From: JAUVXY01 sp964392345 | GTDB taxonomy: Bacteria > Actinomycetota > Humimicrobiia > Humimicrobiales > Humimicrobiaceae | Direction of reading: 5' to 3' | Length of the DNA stretch: 18,995 bases | NCBI GenBank assembly: GCA_964392345.1 | Contig: CAYMPQ010000030.1 | Location: 1-18,995, forward strand | In this document: positions 7,683 to 16,241 of the stretch, piece by piece | How positions within the stretch are numbered: the stretch's first letter is position 1 | Layout of the letters: each line of letters begins with the position of its first letter | The notes under the pieces: model-generated | Seen by the model: only the letters and a program-made list of their open reading frames with translations | The model's database searches: none | Told to the model about the DNA's origin: nothing | Position numbers and translations under genes: made by a program

Positions 7683-8603
7683 ATGGAAAAACCAAAATTT
7701 GCTTTTTTTGAAGGAAAGATAATTCCTATTAGTGAGGCCAAGGTTGACATCAGGACAAGCTCTCTTCAATATGGAACAGCAGTTTTTGAAGGTATAAGAA
7801 GTTACTGGAATGCAGAAACAGAGAAAAATTATGTTTTCAGGATGGAAGATCATTACAAAAGGCTATATGACAGTGCACGTATTTTGATGATAAAAATAAA
7901 ATACCCAATAGAGGAACTCTGTGATATAACATTGGAACTGCTAAAGAAAGAAGGTTATACCGAGGATTCATACATAAGGCCTTTTGCTTATAATAGCGGA
8001 CTTAAAATAGGCCCCAAACTTACTGGAACGGAGCAGGACCTTTTTATTTATACCATCCCAATGGGAGACTACCTGGATACAACAAAAGCAATCAAAGTAT
8101 GCACTTCGTCATGGTCACGATTATCGGACAATAGTATCCCGCCAAGAGCAAAAGTGTCCGGAGCTTACGTTAATTCAGCAATTCAAAAAACAGAGGCCCT
8201 GTTGAATGGATTCGATGAGGCTATTGTGCTTACCTCCGACGGTCAGCATGTCAGCGAAGGAAGCGCGATGAATGTTTTTGCGGTTAAAAATAATACATTG
8301 ATTACACCACCTGTCTACAGTGATATATTGGAAGGGATAACAAGGGATACAGTTATAAAAATAGCGCAGGATGAACTTAACATAAAAGTTATAGAAAGGC
8401 CGGTAGACAGAACGGAAATGTATACTGCTGATGAGCTTTTTTTCTGCGGCACAGGTGCTCAGGTTTCAGCTATAGGCAGCGTTGATAATAGAATAATTGG
8501 AAATGGCAGTATGGGACAGCTGACTGGCAAGATTCAAAGTCTTTACTTTAAAATAGTAAAAAATGAGATAAATAAATATTCTTCATGGTGTACTGAAGTA
8601 TAA
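7683..8603 (+). CDS. ilvE: Branched-chain amino acid aminotransferase
   Basis: A class IV PLP aminotransferase (306 residues) that interconverts Val, Leu and Ile with their 2-oxo acids. In the numbering from the ATG at 7680, YGTAVFEGIRSY spans 31-42, the PLP lysine is Lys158 in PRAKVSGAYVN, VSEGSAMNVF at 191-200 holds the conserved Glu193, and LEGITR at 217-222 binds the cofactor phosphate. Two ATGs stand in tandem (7680 and 7683); AAGGAGG ends at 7677, so the second has the better spacing and is chosen. D-amino-acid and aminodeoxychorismate lyase relatives share the fold, but the FEGIRSY segment and length fit IlvE. It is monocistronic and ends 13 nt before convergent adnB, with no clear terminator. 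Expression is probably controlled by the leader at 7424-7596. Confidence 0.92.
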   Translation: MEKPKFAFFEGKIIPISEAKVDIRTSSLQYGTAVFEGIRSYWNAETEKNYVFRMEDHYKRLYDSARILMIKIKYPIEELCDITLELLKKEGYTEDSYIRPFAYNSGLKIGPKLTGTEQDLFIYTIPMGDYLDTTKAIKVCTSSWSRLSDNSIPPRAKVSGAYVNSAIQKTEALLNGFDEAIVLTSDGQHVSEGSAMNVFAVKNNTLITPPVYSDILEGITRDTVIKIAQDELNIKVIERPVDRTEMYTADELFFCGTGAQVSAIGSVDNRIIGNGSMGQLTGKIQSLYFKIVKNEINKYSSWCTEV

Positions 8604-8616
8604 GAATAATTTTCTA

Positions 8617-11600
8617 TTAGTTTATGTATGCGCACAAATCATAGTAAGAGCAATCTTTTTTGCAGGATGAAGCTATGTCAGCATCAAAAATATTCCTGTT
8701 TATCTTTTTGATAATATCCAGCATAAGAGCTTCAAATTCTTTTATCTGACGGGCCTTGAAGCTAAGCTCAATCTTTTTGCTGTTTCCAAGATAAAGAAGG
8801 CACCCGCATATGTCGCTTGTAGATTTTTCATATATTTCACAGGTACTGCTTATGTAGGATTTTAGTTGATTTTCATGCTGCACATTTTTTCTCTTTGCGG
8901 AATAATTTGACACTTTGTAGTCAATAATCCTGATTTTACCATCTTTTCGCATATCCATCCTATCGATTTTACCGGTAATGAAATATCCGCTTAGCTTCCA
9001 ATAAAAAAGCTGTTCAAGCAATAAAAATTCTATGTCATCAAATTTTAATAAATCACTATTTAAAAATACTTCAATATATTTTTTTAACTCCTCATCCTTA
9101 ATTTTTTCTAATATCTCATCTTCATCTATGTTTTTACCCAAGAACGGTTTTCCAATTAAATCCCCTTGCTTAGCCATAGTTATATATTCTATACATTTGT
9201 GAACCCTTTCACCAAGCCTGAGCCTTTCTGTTTCAGGCTCTGGGATTTTATATATATATTTCCACTTGTACAGCACGGGACATTTTATGTAATCCAGCAT
9301 GCTTGTAAGAGAAAAAAATTTTTCTGTCGCGTTTCTCTTTCTGCCTGCCTCTTCCAAAACAGCCAGATTACAACTGCCATGCCCTGCAAATTTAATTCTA
9401 TCTCTCCATTGCTCCAACCTGCCTGAGTCAATTAAATTACAGTTTAATTCCAAATCTGTATTCAAATCTTTAAAAATTTTACAGATTTCTTTATCCCTGC
9501 CAGGGACTGCACTTAATTTGTTAATAAATACGCTCAAGCTTTTCTCTGCTTCTTTTTGATCACCTTCCGTAAACAGCCTGCTGGTTATGACATTTCCGGC
9601 TTTTCCCGCTGAAGCTGCGCCACCGCTGTGCCTGCCTTCCAAACCAATAAAATCAATAGCGTCACTGTATGATTCTATATTTTTATTAAAATTTTTATTT
9701 ACTTTGTTTCTAATATACTCGGCCCCTTTTAGATTTATAACACTCATCTCGCTGTTGCCCTTTATTGCATCTGCAAAAAATGGAACTATTTCCTTGCCTT
9801 TATTTTCTTTTTTATTGGCATCTTCTTCGCTCTCAAACTCGCAGTACGACAGAGCCAAAACTTTCCTGGCCCTGCTGCATGCAACATAAAATATTCTTCT
9901 CTCTTCTTCTGTTCTAATGCTTTTTAGAACCTCTTCGAATTTCTTCCTGCTTGTATAATCTTTTTTCTCTTTCCATATTTTCCCGTCTTTTCTTAAACAT
10001 GAAGGAATTTCAAATTTTCCTCTGGATGATTTTCTGCCGATATAATCATTTTTCCACAGCATGGGAAGAAAAACCGCTTCAAACTCTAATCCTTTAGCAG
10101 CATGGACACTCATAATTTTTACTGAATTTTCACCGGATAATTCCGTCGTGTCAGGGTCATCATAGTCGCTCTTTGCAACATCTCTCAGATAAATTATAAA
10201 GCTGTCAAGACTGCTTCCAAAATTATTTTGCTCAAAGTCAGAACTTACCTTAATTAAATTTTCCACATTTTTTATTTTTTCCTTATAACCCGCGCCAAAT
10301 TTGGACTTAATTTCATCATTCATTCCTGAACGATGAAAAATCAAACTTATCAGCTCCTTTAGTTTTAAAGTTTTTGATTTGCTTATATAAAACCTTAAAT
10401 CATCCAAAAAACCTGCCATCCTGTTTTTGGCAAGGCTGCTTATGTAAGGATTTTGTTTACAATTTAACAGTCCATCAATAATGCTTGGATTACCCTCTTT
10501 TAAGACAGTATTGTAATTGTTTTGCGTGTGTTTGTACTTCCTTAAAAAATAAATATCGCGATCACAAATTTTGTATTTCCCTGATTTTAATATGTGTATT
10601 AAATTTATTTCATCATAGGTATTATGAATGATTCTGAGCCAGGATATAATAAATAATACTTCAGGCTTAAAGAAAAAATTCTTGCCCCCGACAAGCTCGT
10701 ATTTGATATTGTTTTTTTCCAGTTCCCCTGCAATTACACCAAACCTTTTTCTTCTTGCCAGTATCGCTATATCTTTTAATTTAACACCTTTTTCCGCTAA
10801 ATGTTTTATAATTTTAGAGATTTGCCGGGCCTCTTCCCCGTGTGTTTTGTTATAGCAAAAAATAACCTTTGAATCTTTTTTTTCATTTTCAGGTTTCAAC
10901 TCTTTATTAAATCTATTTTTGTTTTCAGCAATAATATTATTTGCAGTACTAATAATATTTTTTCCAGATCTGAAATTAACTGTCAGGTAAAAATCTGATA
11001 CGCTGCTTTTGCTATAAATATCCCATTTATGAAAATTCAGGATATTTTCAACACATGCGCCCCTAAAAGAATATATCCCCTGATCATCATCGCCGACTAC
11101 CATTATTTTATTGCAGCCGGGATTGTACAGGAGAGAAAATAAATAAGCCTGGGCTATGTTTGTGTCCTGAAATTCATCTATAAATATGTACTTATATTTG
11201 TATCTATATTTTTTACCAAGCCTCTTGTTTTCGGTCAGCAAAAAATAAGGAAGTAAAATCTGATCAGAATAGTCTATGCAATTTTTGTCTCTTTTGCTTT
11301 TCTCATACCCGGAGTAAACGTCAAATAATTCTTTCTGGTACTCGGCCACTTTCTCTTCTTCGTTTTTCAGCGCTTCGCTTTTATAACTGATTAAAATTTC
11401 CTTATAGTTTTTTATGTATTCTTCAAAATCTGCTACTCTGATTAAGTTATTTTTTAAGTTCTGTATGTATGCAAGCAAGTCATCTATAAATTTACCGACA
11501 TTCTTTCCGACACTTACATTTTTAAAATTAAAACTGTCAAAAATTTCATATATCACCTGCCAGGATTCTGCACTGTTTAACAATTTAAAATCTTTGCCCA

Positions 11601-11916
11601 GCCCAAATTCAAAGCTATTTTCCCTTATAATCTCATTTCCAAAAGAGTTAAATGTAAGAATATCCATGTTCTCAAAATCCAGCTTCTTTTTTATCTTTTC
11701 TTTTATCCTTACTCTCATATTTTCAGCTGCATTTCTGGTAAACGTCAAAGCAAGTATTTCATTTGGATTGCACAGCCCTTCCTCCAGTATTTTTATAATG
11801 TTATTGGTTATCACCCAGGTTTTGCCAGAGCCGGCACAGGCAATAACTCTTTTTACTTCTGCATCGCTATCAAATATTTTTAGCTGTTCCTCTGTTCCGT
11901 TAAAATTGCTCGCCAT
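8617..11916 (-). CDS. AdnB-like helicase-nuclease subunit (UvrD motor plus Fe-S PD-(D/E)XK nuclease)
   Basis: A 1099-residue SF1A helicase fused to a RecB-type nuclease, expected to work with the upstream subunit in resecting DNA double-strand ends. Motor motifs are all standard: Walker A ACAGSGKT (26-33), DEFQD (247-251), GDDDQGIYSFRG (275-286), NFRS, SVHAAKGLEF and EERRIFYVACSRAR. The nuclease has GERVH (His906), GKID (Asp985) and IIDYK (Asp999, Lys1001). Cys879 in IKCPVLYKW plus the C-terminal C-x3-C-x5-C (1085, 1089, 1095) form the four-cysteine signature of an Fe-S nuclease. I chose ATG 11916 (GAGG upstream, 17-nt overlap with the preceding stop) over an in-frame ATG at 11985, which adds 23 residues without helicase homology. 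Order and length match AdnB; a different RecB/AddA-like pair remains possible. Confidence 0.82.
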   Translation of the reverse strand: MASNFNGTEEQLKIFDSDAEVKRVIACAGSGKTWVITNNIIKILEEGLCNPNEILALTFTRNAAENMRVRIKEKIKKKLDFENMDILTFNSFGNEIIRENSFEFGLGKDFKLLNSAESWQVIYEIFDSFNFKNVSVGKNVGKFIDDLLAYIQNLKNNLIRVADFEEYIKNYKEILISYKSEALKNEEEKVAEYQKELFDVYSGYEKSKRDKNCIDYSDQILLPYFLLTENKRLGKKYRYKYKYIFIDEFQDTNIAQAYLFSLLYNPGCNKIMVVGDDDQGIYSFRGACVENILNFHKWDIYSKSSVSDFYLTVNFRSGKNIISTANNIIAENKNRFNKELKPENEKKDSKVIFCYNKTHGEEARQISKIIKHLAEKGVKLKDIAILARRKRFGVIAGELEKNNIKYELVGGKNFFFKPEVLFIISWLRIIHNTYDEINLIHILKSGKYKICDRDIYFLRKYKHTQNNYNTVLKEGNPSIIDGLLNCKQNPYISSLAKNRMAGFLDDLRFYISKSKTLKLKELISLIFHRSGMNDEIKSKFGAGYKEKIKNVENLIKVSSDFEQNNFGSSLDSFIIYLRDVAKSDYDDPDTTELSGENSVKIMSVHAAKGLEFEAVFLPMLWKNDYIGRKSSRGKFEIPSCLRKDGKIWKEKKDYTSRKKFEEVLKSIRTEEERRIFYVACSRARKVLALSYCEFESEEDANKKENKGKEIVPFFADAIKGNSEMSVINLKGAEYIRNKVNKNFNKNIESYSDAIDFIGLEGRHSGGAASAGKAGNVITSRLFTEGDQKEAEKSLSVFINKLSAVPGRDKEICKIFKDLNTDLELNCNLIDSGRLEQWRDRIKFAGHGSCNLAVLEEAGRKRNATEKFFSLTSMLDYIKCPVLYKWKYIYKIPEPETERLRLGERVHKCIEYITMAKQGDLIGKPFLGKNIDEDEILEKIKDEELKKYIEVFLNSDLLKFDDIEFLLLEQLFYWKLSGYFITGKIDRMDMRKDGKIRIIDYKVSNYSAKRKNVQHENQLKSYISSTCEIYEKSTSDICGCLLYLGNSKKIELSFKARQIKEFEALMLDIIKKINRNIFDADIASSCKKDCSYYDLCAYIN

Positions 11917-14900
11917 AGTACCTCGGACATAAAATTTTATAATTGCAGGACATGCAGGGCATATAATTTTTTGGATTAGGGCCAAATCTTTCTCTTTTTA
12001 TTTTTAGAATTATATCTTTTAAAGTATCCATAAATTTATCAGAATCGTAGTGTTCTGCCGGGACTTCACATACAGGATTTCCAGGCACGCCAAGGCAGAT
12101 ATACTTTAGCCTGTACTCTTTTCCCCTTACATGGCTCAGCTCCTCGCTCAAATCAACTGCCAGCCTGTAAAGCTTCAGCTGAATCTCTTCCTGAAGGTAT
12201 GATTCGTTAAATCTTGTTGAGCTTGATTTATAATCTACAAGTTCTATTTTGTCGTCGCTTGTAAAGTTTATTTGATCTATCCTCCCTGTTACATAATCAT
12301 CGCCGATGTAAAAAGTAAACTTTTTTTCCATAATAGATTTTTTAGGATTATCCGGAAGATTTTTCTCAAAAAAACTTTTAAATTCTTTAGCGGCTCTTTC
12401 CATTAAGTTCTTCCTGACAAATTCAAACTCAAAATCATGCCTGTCAAACTCTTTTTTTAATATATCTTCAAGCACTTCCCATGATAATTCTTTATATCCG
12501 GATTCAAAAAATAATCTAAGTATTTCATGGTATATCTTCCCTATCTTAAGGTTTAAATTTTCCTCTTCCTTTATATTTATAAAATACTTCAGTTTATATT
12601 TAAAGGGACATTCCATATATTCGTTTAAGGAGCTATATGAAAATACTGCCGGGAATATCAAAAAGGGTTTGTTTTTATTTTTAGTATAATTTATAGAGCC
12701 CCACCACCTGTCAGGCGGGTAGAAATGTTTTAAAAAGTATAATTGCCTTAAATAATTGTTAAAATTTAATTTATTCCCTTTCAGTAATTTAGCAGTGTTT
12801 ACAACCGCTCTCTTTTTGATGAGCCATTTCCTGGCTAAACAATCATCCAATTCAAAATAATCTTCTGCTGTAATTTCATTTTTGTTTGGTTTCTTTTTTT
12901 GGGCTGCATGCTTTAATTTTTCCTCCGGGTTTATTTTTTTATAAATACTGCTCAACTCTTCATAAAAAAGTGAGCTTTCTTTCCTTTTGTTCGAGGTTAT
13001 ATATAAATACTCTGAAGCTCTTGTAATTCCAATATAAAAAAGTTTTCTTTCCTCCTCCAGGTGCCTCTTTTCTAATTCTTCATGGTCCAAATTTTTTCCG
13101 CTGACAAAATAATTAAATATTTGGACATCATAGGTCTGTGGAAAATTAAATTTTGAGGGAAGATACCCTTTATTTATAAACGGCAAAAAAACAGCTTTAA
13201 ACTCAAGCCCCTTACACTGGTGGAAGCTTAAAATTTGAACTGCACCCTTTAGATAAAGATCTTTGGTACTTTCTTCTATTTCTTCCAAAAACTGATTTTC
13301 TATAATGCTGTCTAAAAATCCAATATAAGAGGCAGTATCACTTTTGGAAGCAGAGTCCTGGCAAAATTTTTTAATGCTTTCTAAAAAATCTCCCAAACTA
13401 TCCCATAAATTCTTCTCATAAAATTTCCCATTATCTTTTGATTTTAAATATTTTACAAAACCAACTCTCCTGTCTTTTATGAGTCCTGAGGCAAAGTCAA
13501 ATACATTTTTACTTGAAATTTGCAAAAAATCTTCTACCGCGCCAACAAGTCCTGATATTTTTTTAAGTTCACCATACGTATCATTGCCTTTTTTGACCTG
13601 TCCGCATTGACTTGCAATGTCTGTTATGTAGTGCCATAAATTTTCGCATGCTCTACTGCCGCCATTTTTTTTACTTCTGCTGTATAAAAATTTTATCCTT
13701 TTAAAATATAAAGGCTCTAAATTTATGGCATCCGAAAGCAGTATATCCTCCACAAGATTATCAAGCATTGCAGTGCCGTTTTTTTTATCTTCTTCAGGTC
13801 CTCTGACTTTCACTACCAACCTCATGAAGTTAATAATGTATTTTACATATTCATTGTCAAGCAGACTTCTTGAACTTCTTCTTGCAAATGGTATGCCCCT
13901 CTGCTGAAGAGCACTTTCTACAAGATGGGTTTCATATCCAAGCCCTTTTACAATTACCGCAATATCTTCTGCATTTATACCTTCACTGATATGCAAATAT
14001 TTTATTTTATCGCATATAAAATTTACTTCCTCCGAAAGGCTGCGGCATTCTTTCAGTACTACTTCGCCGCAGGAATTGCTACCTTCGTGCTTTAAAACGC
14101 TGCAATTTTTTAAAATCCTGTTTTTATTTAATGAAATAAAATTTTGGCTGACTTCATTTATGACCCGGCTGCTCCTGTAATTTTTATCCAGGAACAAAAC
14201 ATTTTCAGGCTGAAGGCCGTCATAAATTCCCTGGAAATTATCAACCATGGATCCTCTGAATGCATATATGGACTCATCATCATTTCCAAAAAAAATGCAG
14301 TTATCGCTGGATAGGTATTTTAGAATCTCAAGCTGGGCTTTATTAATTTCGTGCAGTTCATCTACTAATATGTACCTGTATTTTTGCTTATAAAAATTCC
14401 TGGTATTTTCTTCATCCTCCAGTATGCGCGCGGTCTCATCCAACAGTCTTCCATAGTTGTACGCCCTGTTTTTACGTAATTCTTCACTGTATCTTGCGTA
14501 TATGCCAACTAATTCTGACAGAACAGGATTAAAAAATGGAGTAAACTTACTGGACAGATCCAATGGATAAAGCATATTCTCCTGAGCCCTAAGAATAAAA
14601 TCAAAAATTTCCTGCATGTAGCTGCTGGCAATAAAAGAACTGCTATGCATATACTTAAAAGTATACGGATAATTTTTCCTGTCCAAATCCTCTATTACTT
14701 CCCGCAGCATCCTCCACTGCTCTGTAGAGTTTAAAACTTTTATCTCGCCTGAGTAATTGCCAGCGTTTGCCTTTTCAAGAAAATCAATGCAAAAAGAATA
14801 AAAAGTGTTTATCGGTATTTCTAAAATACTTCTGTTGATATCAACTGTTGTTTTTTCTCTTATTATTTTTGCCCATCTGCGGTTAAAACTGAATACGAGT

Positions 14901-15046
14901 ATGCTGCGTGGATCTATCTTTTTAGTATTGGCCAAATATTTGGCAAGCTCTATTAAAATGTAAGTTTTGCCTGTTCCGGGAGGTCCTGTGATTAAAAAAT
15001 TGCCGCTCTTTTCATCTATAACTTTTTTTAATCTGTTAATTAGCAT
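11900..15046 (-). CDS. AdnA-like helicase-nuclease subunit with degenerate motor motifs
   Basis: A 1048-residue protein with the same layout as its downstream partner. The Walker A motif TGPPGTGKT (20-28, Lys27) is intact, but motif II reads DELHE (229-233) where DExQD is usual. Motif III reads NDDESIYAFRG (255-265), with Glu replacing the glutamine that contacts the ATP gamma-phosphate. Motifs V (SFHQCKGLEF) and VI (EERKLFYIGITRA) are near normal. The nuclease appears complete: YHE with His840, GRID with Asp924, ELVDYK with Asp938 and Lys940. Cys813 (ECPFKYK) plus C-x2-C-x5-C (1031, 1034, 1040) would hold an Fe-S cluster. Having nuclease and motor in both subunits is the AdnAB arrangement; AddAB and RecBCD differ. 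ATG 15046 starts 3 nt after the small upstream gene with no strong ribosome site, suggesting coupling. Confidence 0.8.
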   Translation of the reverse strand: MLINRLKKVIDEKSGNFLITGPPGTGKTYILIELAKYLANTKKIDPRSILVFSFNRRWAKIIREKTTVDINRSILEIPINTFYSFCIDFLEKANAGNYSGEIKVLNSTEQWRMLREVIEDLDRKNYPYTFKYMHSSSFIASSYMQEIFDFILRAQENMLYPLDLSSKFTPFFNPVLSELVGIYARYSEELRKNRAYNYGRLLDETARILEDEENTRNFYKQKYRYILVDELHEINKAQLEILKYLSSDNCIFFGNDDESIYAFRGSMVDNFQGIYDGLQPENVLFLDKNYRSSRVINEVSQNFISLNKNRILKNCSVLKHEGSNSCGEVVLKECRSLSEEVNFICDKIKYLHISEGINAEDIAVIVKGLGYETHLVESALQQRGIPFARRSSRSLLDNEYVKYIINFMRLVVKVRGPEEDKKNGTAMLDNLVEDILLSDAINLEPLYFKRIKFLYSRSKKNGGSRACENLWHYITDIASQCGQVKKGNDTYGELKKISGLVGAVEDFLQISSKNVFDFASGLIKDRRVGFVKYLKSKDNGKFYEKNLWDSLGDFLESIKKFCQDSASKSDTASYIGFLDSIIENQFLEEIEESTKDLYLKGAVQILSFHQCKGLEFKAVFLPFINKGYLPSKFNFPQTYDVQIFNYFVSGKNLDHEELEKRHLEEERKLFYIGITRASEYLYITSNKRKESSLFYEELSSIYKKINPEEKLKHAAQKKKPNKNEITAEDYFELDDCLARKWLIKKRAVVNTAKLLKGNKLNFNNYLRQLYFLKHFYPPDRWWGSINYTKNKNKPFLIFPAVFSYSSLNEYMECPFKYKLKYFINIKEEENLNLKIGKIYHEILRLFFESGYKELSWEVLEDILKKEFDRHDFEFEFVRKNLMERAAKEFKSFFEKNLPDNPKKSIMEKKFTFYIGDDYVTGRIDQINFTSDDKIELVDYKSSSTRFNESYLQEEIQLKLYRLAVDLSEELSHVRGKEYRLKYICLGVPGNPVCEVPAEHYDSDKFMDTLKDIILKIKRERFGPNPKNYMPCMSCNYKILCPRYYGEQF

Positions 15047-15049
15047 TAA

Positions 15050-15202
15050 TTATCTTGCATTAATCTGTTTTAATTCAATTAATATTTCTTTCAGCAATGC
15101 GAGCTCCAGTCTCCTAAAATCAATATCGCTTGAAAGTTTTGCCCATTTCTTTGGATTATCTTCAGGTATATAATTATCCAGCTCTGATAAAATATCGCCC
15201 AT
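15050..15202 (-). CDS. Small unknown protein, first gene of the adnAB-like operon
   Basis: A 50-codon ORF from ATG 15202 to TAA 15052-15050, ending 3 nt before the adnA-like start and preceded by GGCAGGAA close to the ATG. The product begins MGDILSELDNYIPEDN, contains a KKWAKLSS segment, and ends in a leucine-rich amphipathic helix (about residues 29-48). It has no signal peptide or membrane segment. I do not recognise the family. Its codon use resembles that of the neighbours. The promoter at 15288-15260 reads into it, so it would be co-transcribed with the nuclease. It could be a subunit, a regulator or merely a translated leader that couples adnA translation; sequence alone does not say which. 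Confidence 0.6.
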   Translation of the reverse strand: MGDILSELDNYIPEDNPKKWAKLSSDIDFRRLELALLKEILIELKQINAR

Positions 15203-15259
15203 TTCCTGCCGCCTTTCGCTCTTTGATTAGCTTAAAATATTCCTGTCCGTTTTAATAAC

Positions 15260-15288
15260 TTTATAGTAAATAATGTTTATAAAGTAAA
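15260..15288 (-). promoter_or_regulatory. Promoter of the small ORF-adnA-adnB operon
   Basis: On the minus strand TTTACT (15288-15283), a 17-nt spacer and TATAAA (15265-15260) form a reasonable sigma70 promoter, with start near 15253 and a leader of about 50 nt. The 7-bp inverted repeat CTTTATA/TATAAAG (15259-15284) lies across it and could be an operator. Confidence 0.55.
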
Positions 15289-15304
15289 GCAGAAATAATT
15301 CTGC
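15289..15304. repeat. Short perfect hairpin between adnA operon promoter and tRNA
   Basis: GCAGAA-ATAA-TTCTGC is a 6-bp stem with a 4-nt loop. On the plus strand it is followed by AAGTTCTTTTTT, and on the minus strand by CTTTACTTTAT. It may end tRNA or amaP transcription weakly, but the stem is short and neither tail is a clean U-run. The rest of the 15203-15414 gap shows no gene. Confidence 0.3.
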
Positions 15305-15414
15305 AAGTTCTTTTTTAAGGTGACTGAAGACTTTCTTTTGCGGTCTGTTATTTTTCTAGCCTTTAATCTTTGCTTCAACCTTGCAACAACCAGACTCTAA
15401 TAAAATTTTTTAAA

Positions 15415-15488
15415 TGGAGCGGGCTACGGGAATTGAACCCGCCTCTTGAGCTTGGGAAGCTCATGTACTACCAATATACTAAGCCCGC
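15415..15488 (-). tRNA. tRNA-Gly (anticodon CCC)
   Basis: The full cloverleaf is visible on the minus strand. The acceptor GCGGGCT/AGCCCGC is 7 bp, the D arm carries GGTAG, and the anticodon stem TGAGC/GCTCA holds loop TTCCCAA with CCC at positions 34-36. The variable loop has 4-5 nt, and the T arm GCGGG/CCCGT has loop TTCAATT. The discriminator is U, as expected for bacterial glycine tRNAs, and the 3' CCA is encoded (15417-15415). It reads GGG codons. It lies 85 nt downstream of amaP on the same strand and could be co-transcribed; no separate promoter is clear. Confidence 0.95.
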
Positions 15489-15505
15489 TTATACCATGAC
15501 CTCAT

Positions 15506-15523
15506 GTTATTTCTTAAAATAAC
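15506..15523. repeat. Perfect 7-bp hairpin between amaP and tRNA-Gly
   Basis: GTTATTT and AAATAAC flank a 4-nt loop. No U-run follows on the minus strand, so it is not a standard terminator; it may be a processing or pausing structure between amaP and the tRNA. Confidence 0.3.
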
Positions 15524-15573
15524 CTTTGTCTTAATCCCTTATCTGCCTTTATTTTTGCCATTTGTGCGTTTAG

Positions 15574-16170
15574 CTACTCTTCAACATCTCCCTGGTTTTT
15601 ATCTACTTCTGCATTCTCTTTTATTTCTTCTAATTTTTCTTTTCTTTCAGGAGCTAAGCTAACTATGGTTAGTTTAGTGTCTATCACCTTAACGCCTAAT
15701 TTATCTGTTGTAATACTCGAAGCTTTGTCTATTATTTCCTGCATCTTTTCAGGTATATTCACATCAAGGCTCAATTCTACCAGCATATCTATAATAATTC
15801 CATTTGATTTCGGGCGTGCTGTCACCCTTACATCTCCTACCCCGTCTACTTTAGCTACTTTATCCTTTATCTGCTGCGCAATTGAATCCAGGGTTATCAT
15901 AGCTTTCCCTGCTTTTACCCCTGATATCATTGCTACTTTTGACTTCCTTCTGTAGAACTCCAGTACCAGCAAAAAAACACAGACTATAAATACCATAAGT
16001 AAAGCAAATGAAGAAATGTAGAGCGGTATAGCAACTTCGGGACTAAAAATTTTCATTGCAATATCAGACCATTTAAAAAATTCTACAAATTCATTAACCA
16101 TGGAAAAAAGTGAGGCGAGAGCTAAAAAGACTAATGCCGCCACAACAATAATTTTATTAAATATATTCAT
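15574..16170 (-). CDS. amaP: AmaP-like alkaline-shock membrane anchor (Asp23/Gls24-related)
   Basis: A 198-residue protein with two membrane helices (about 6-25 and 49-72) joined by a short loop, then a basic YRRK boundary and a cytoplasmic Asp23-like domain (about 79-172, with DSIAQQIKDKVAKVDGV typical of the family), ending in a charged tail. This is the topology of AmaP, which tethers the Asp23 envelope-stress protein to the membrane in Firmicutes and has relatives in Actinomycetota. ATG 16170 has AGGA a few nt upstream. The usual partners (Asp23/Gls24 and a DUF2273 membrane protein) are not in the window. An IS607 element lies 71 bp upstream, so the gene may have been cut off from its original operon or promoter. 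Family call good; role inferred. Confidence 0.75.
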   Translation of the reverse strand: MNIFNKIIVVAALVFLALASLFSMVNEFVEFFKWSDIAMKIFSPEVAIPLYISSFALLMVFIVCVFLLVLEFYRRKSKVAMISGVKAGKAMITLDSIAQQIKDKVAKVDGVGDVRVTARPKSNGIIIDMLVELSLDVNIPEKMQEIIDKASSITTDKLGVKVIDTKLTIVSLAPERKEKLEEIKENAEVDKNQGDVEE

Positions 16171-16241
16171 ACATCCTGGTTTACAAAACTTACCAAAATC
16201 AACAAGTTTTGAAAGACGCCTTTCTTCGCCTTATTAAATAA

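Noticed and set aside
11414..11932. A 172-codon open frame on the plus strand antisense to the adnB-like gene
   Set aside because: It lies wholly within a strongly supported gene, has a low-complexity Leu/Ser/Phe composition and no ribosome site; it is an antisense shadow.
11917..11985. Upstream ATG at 11985 as the adnB-like start
   Set aside because: The extra 23 residues read in another frame over the Fe-S cysteine codons of the preceding gene and resemble no helicase N-terminus; ATG 11916 has GAGG upstream and begins MASNF just before the Q motif.
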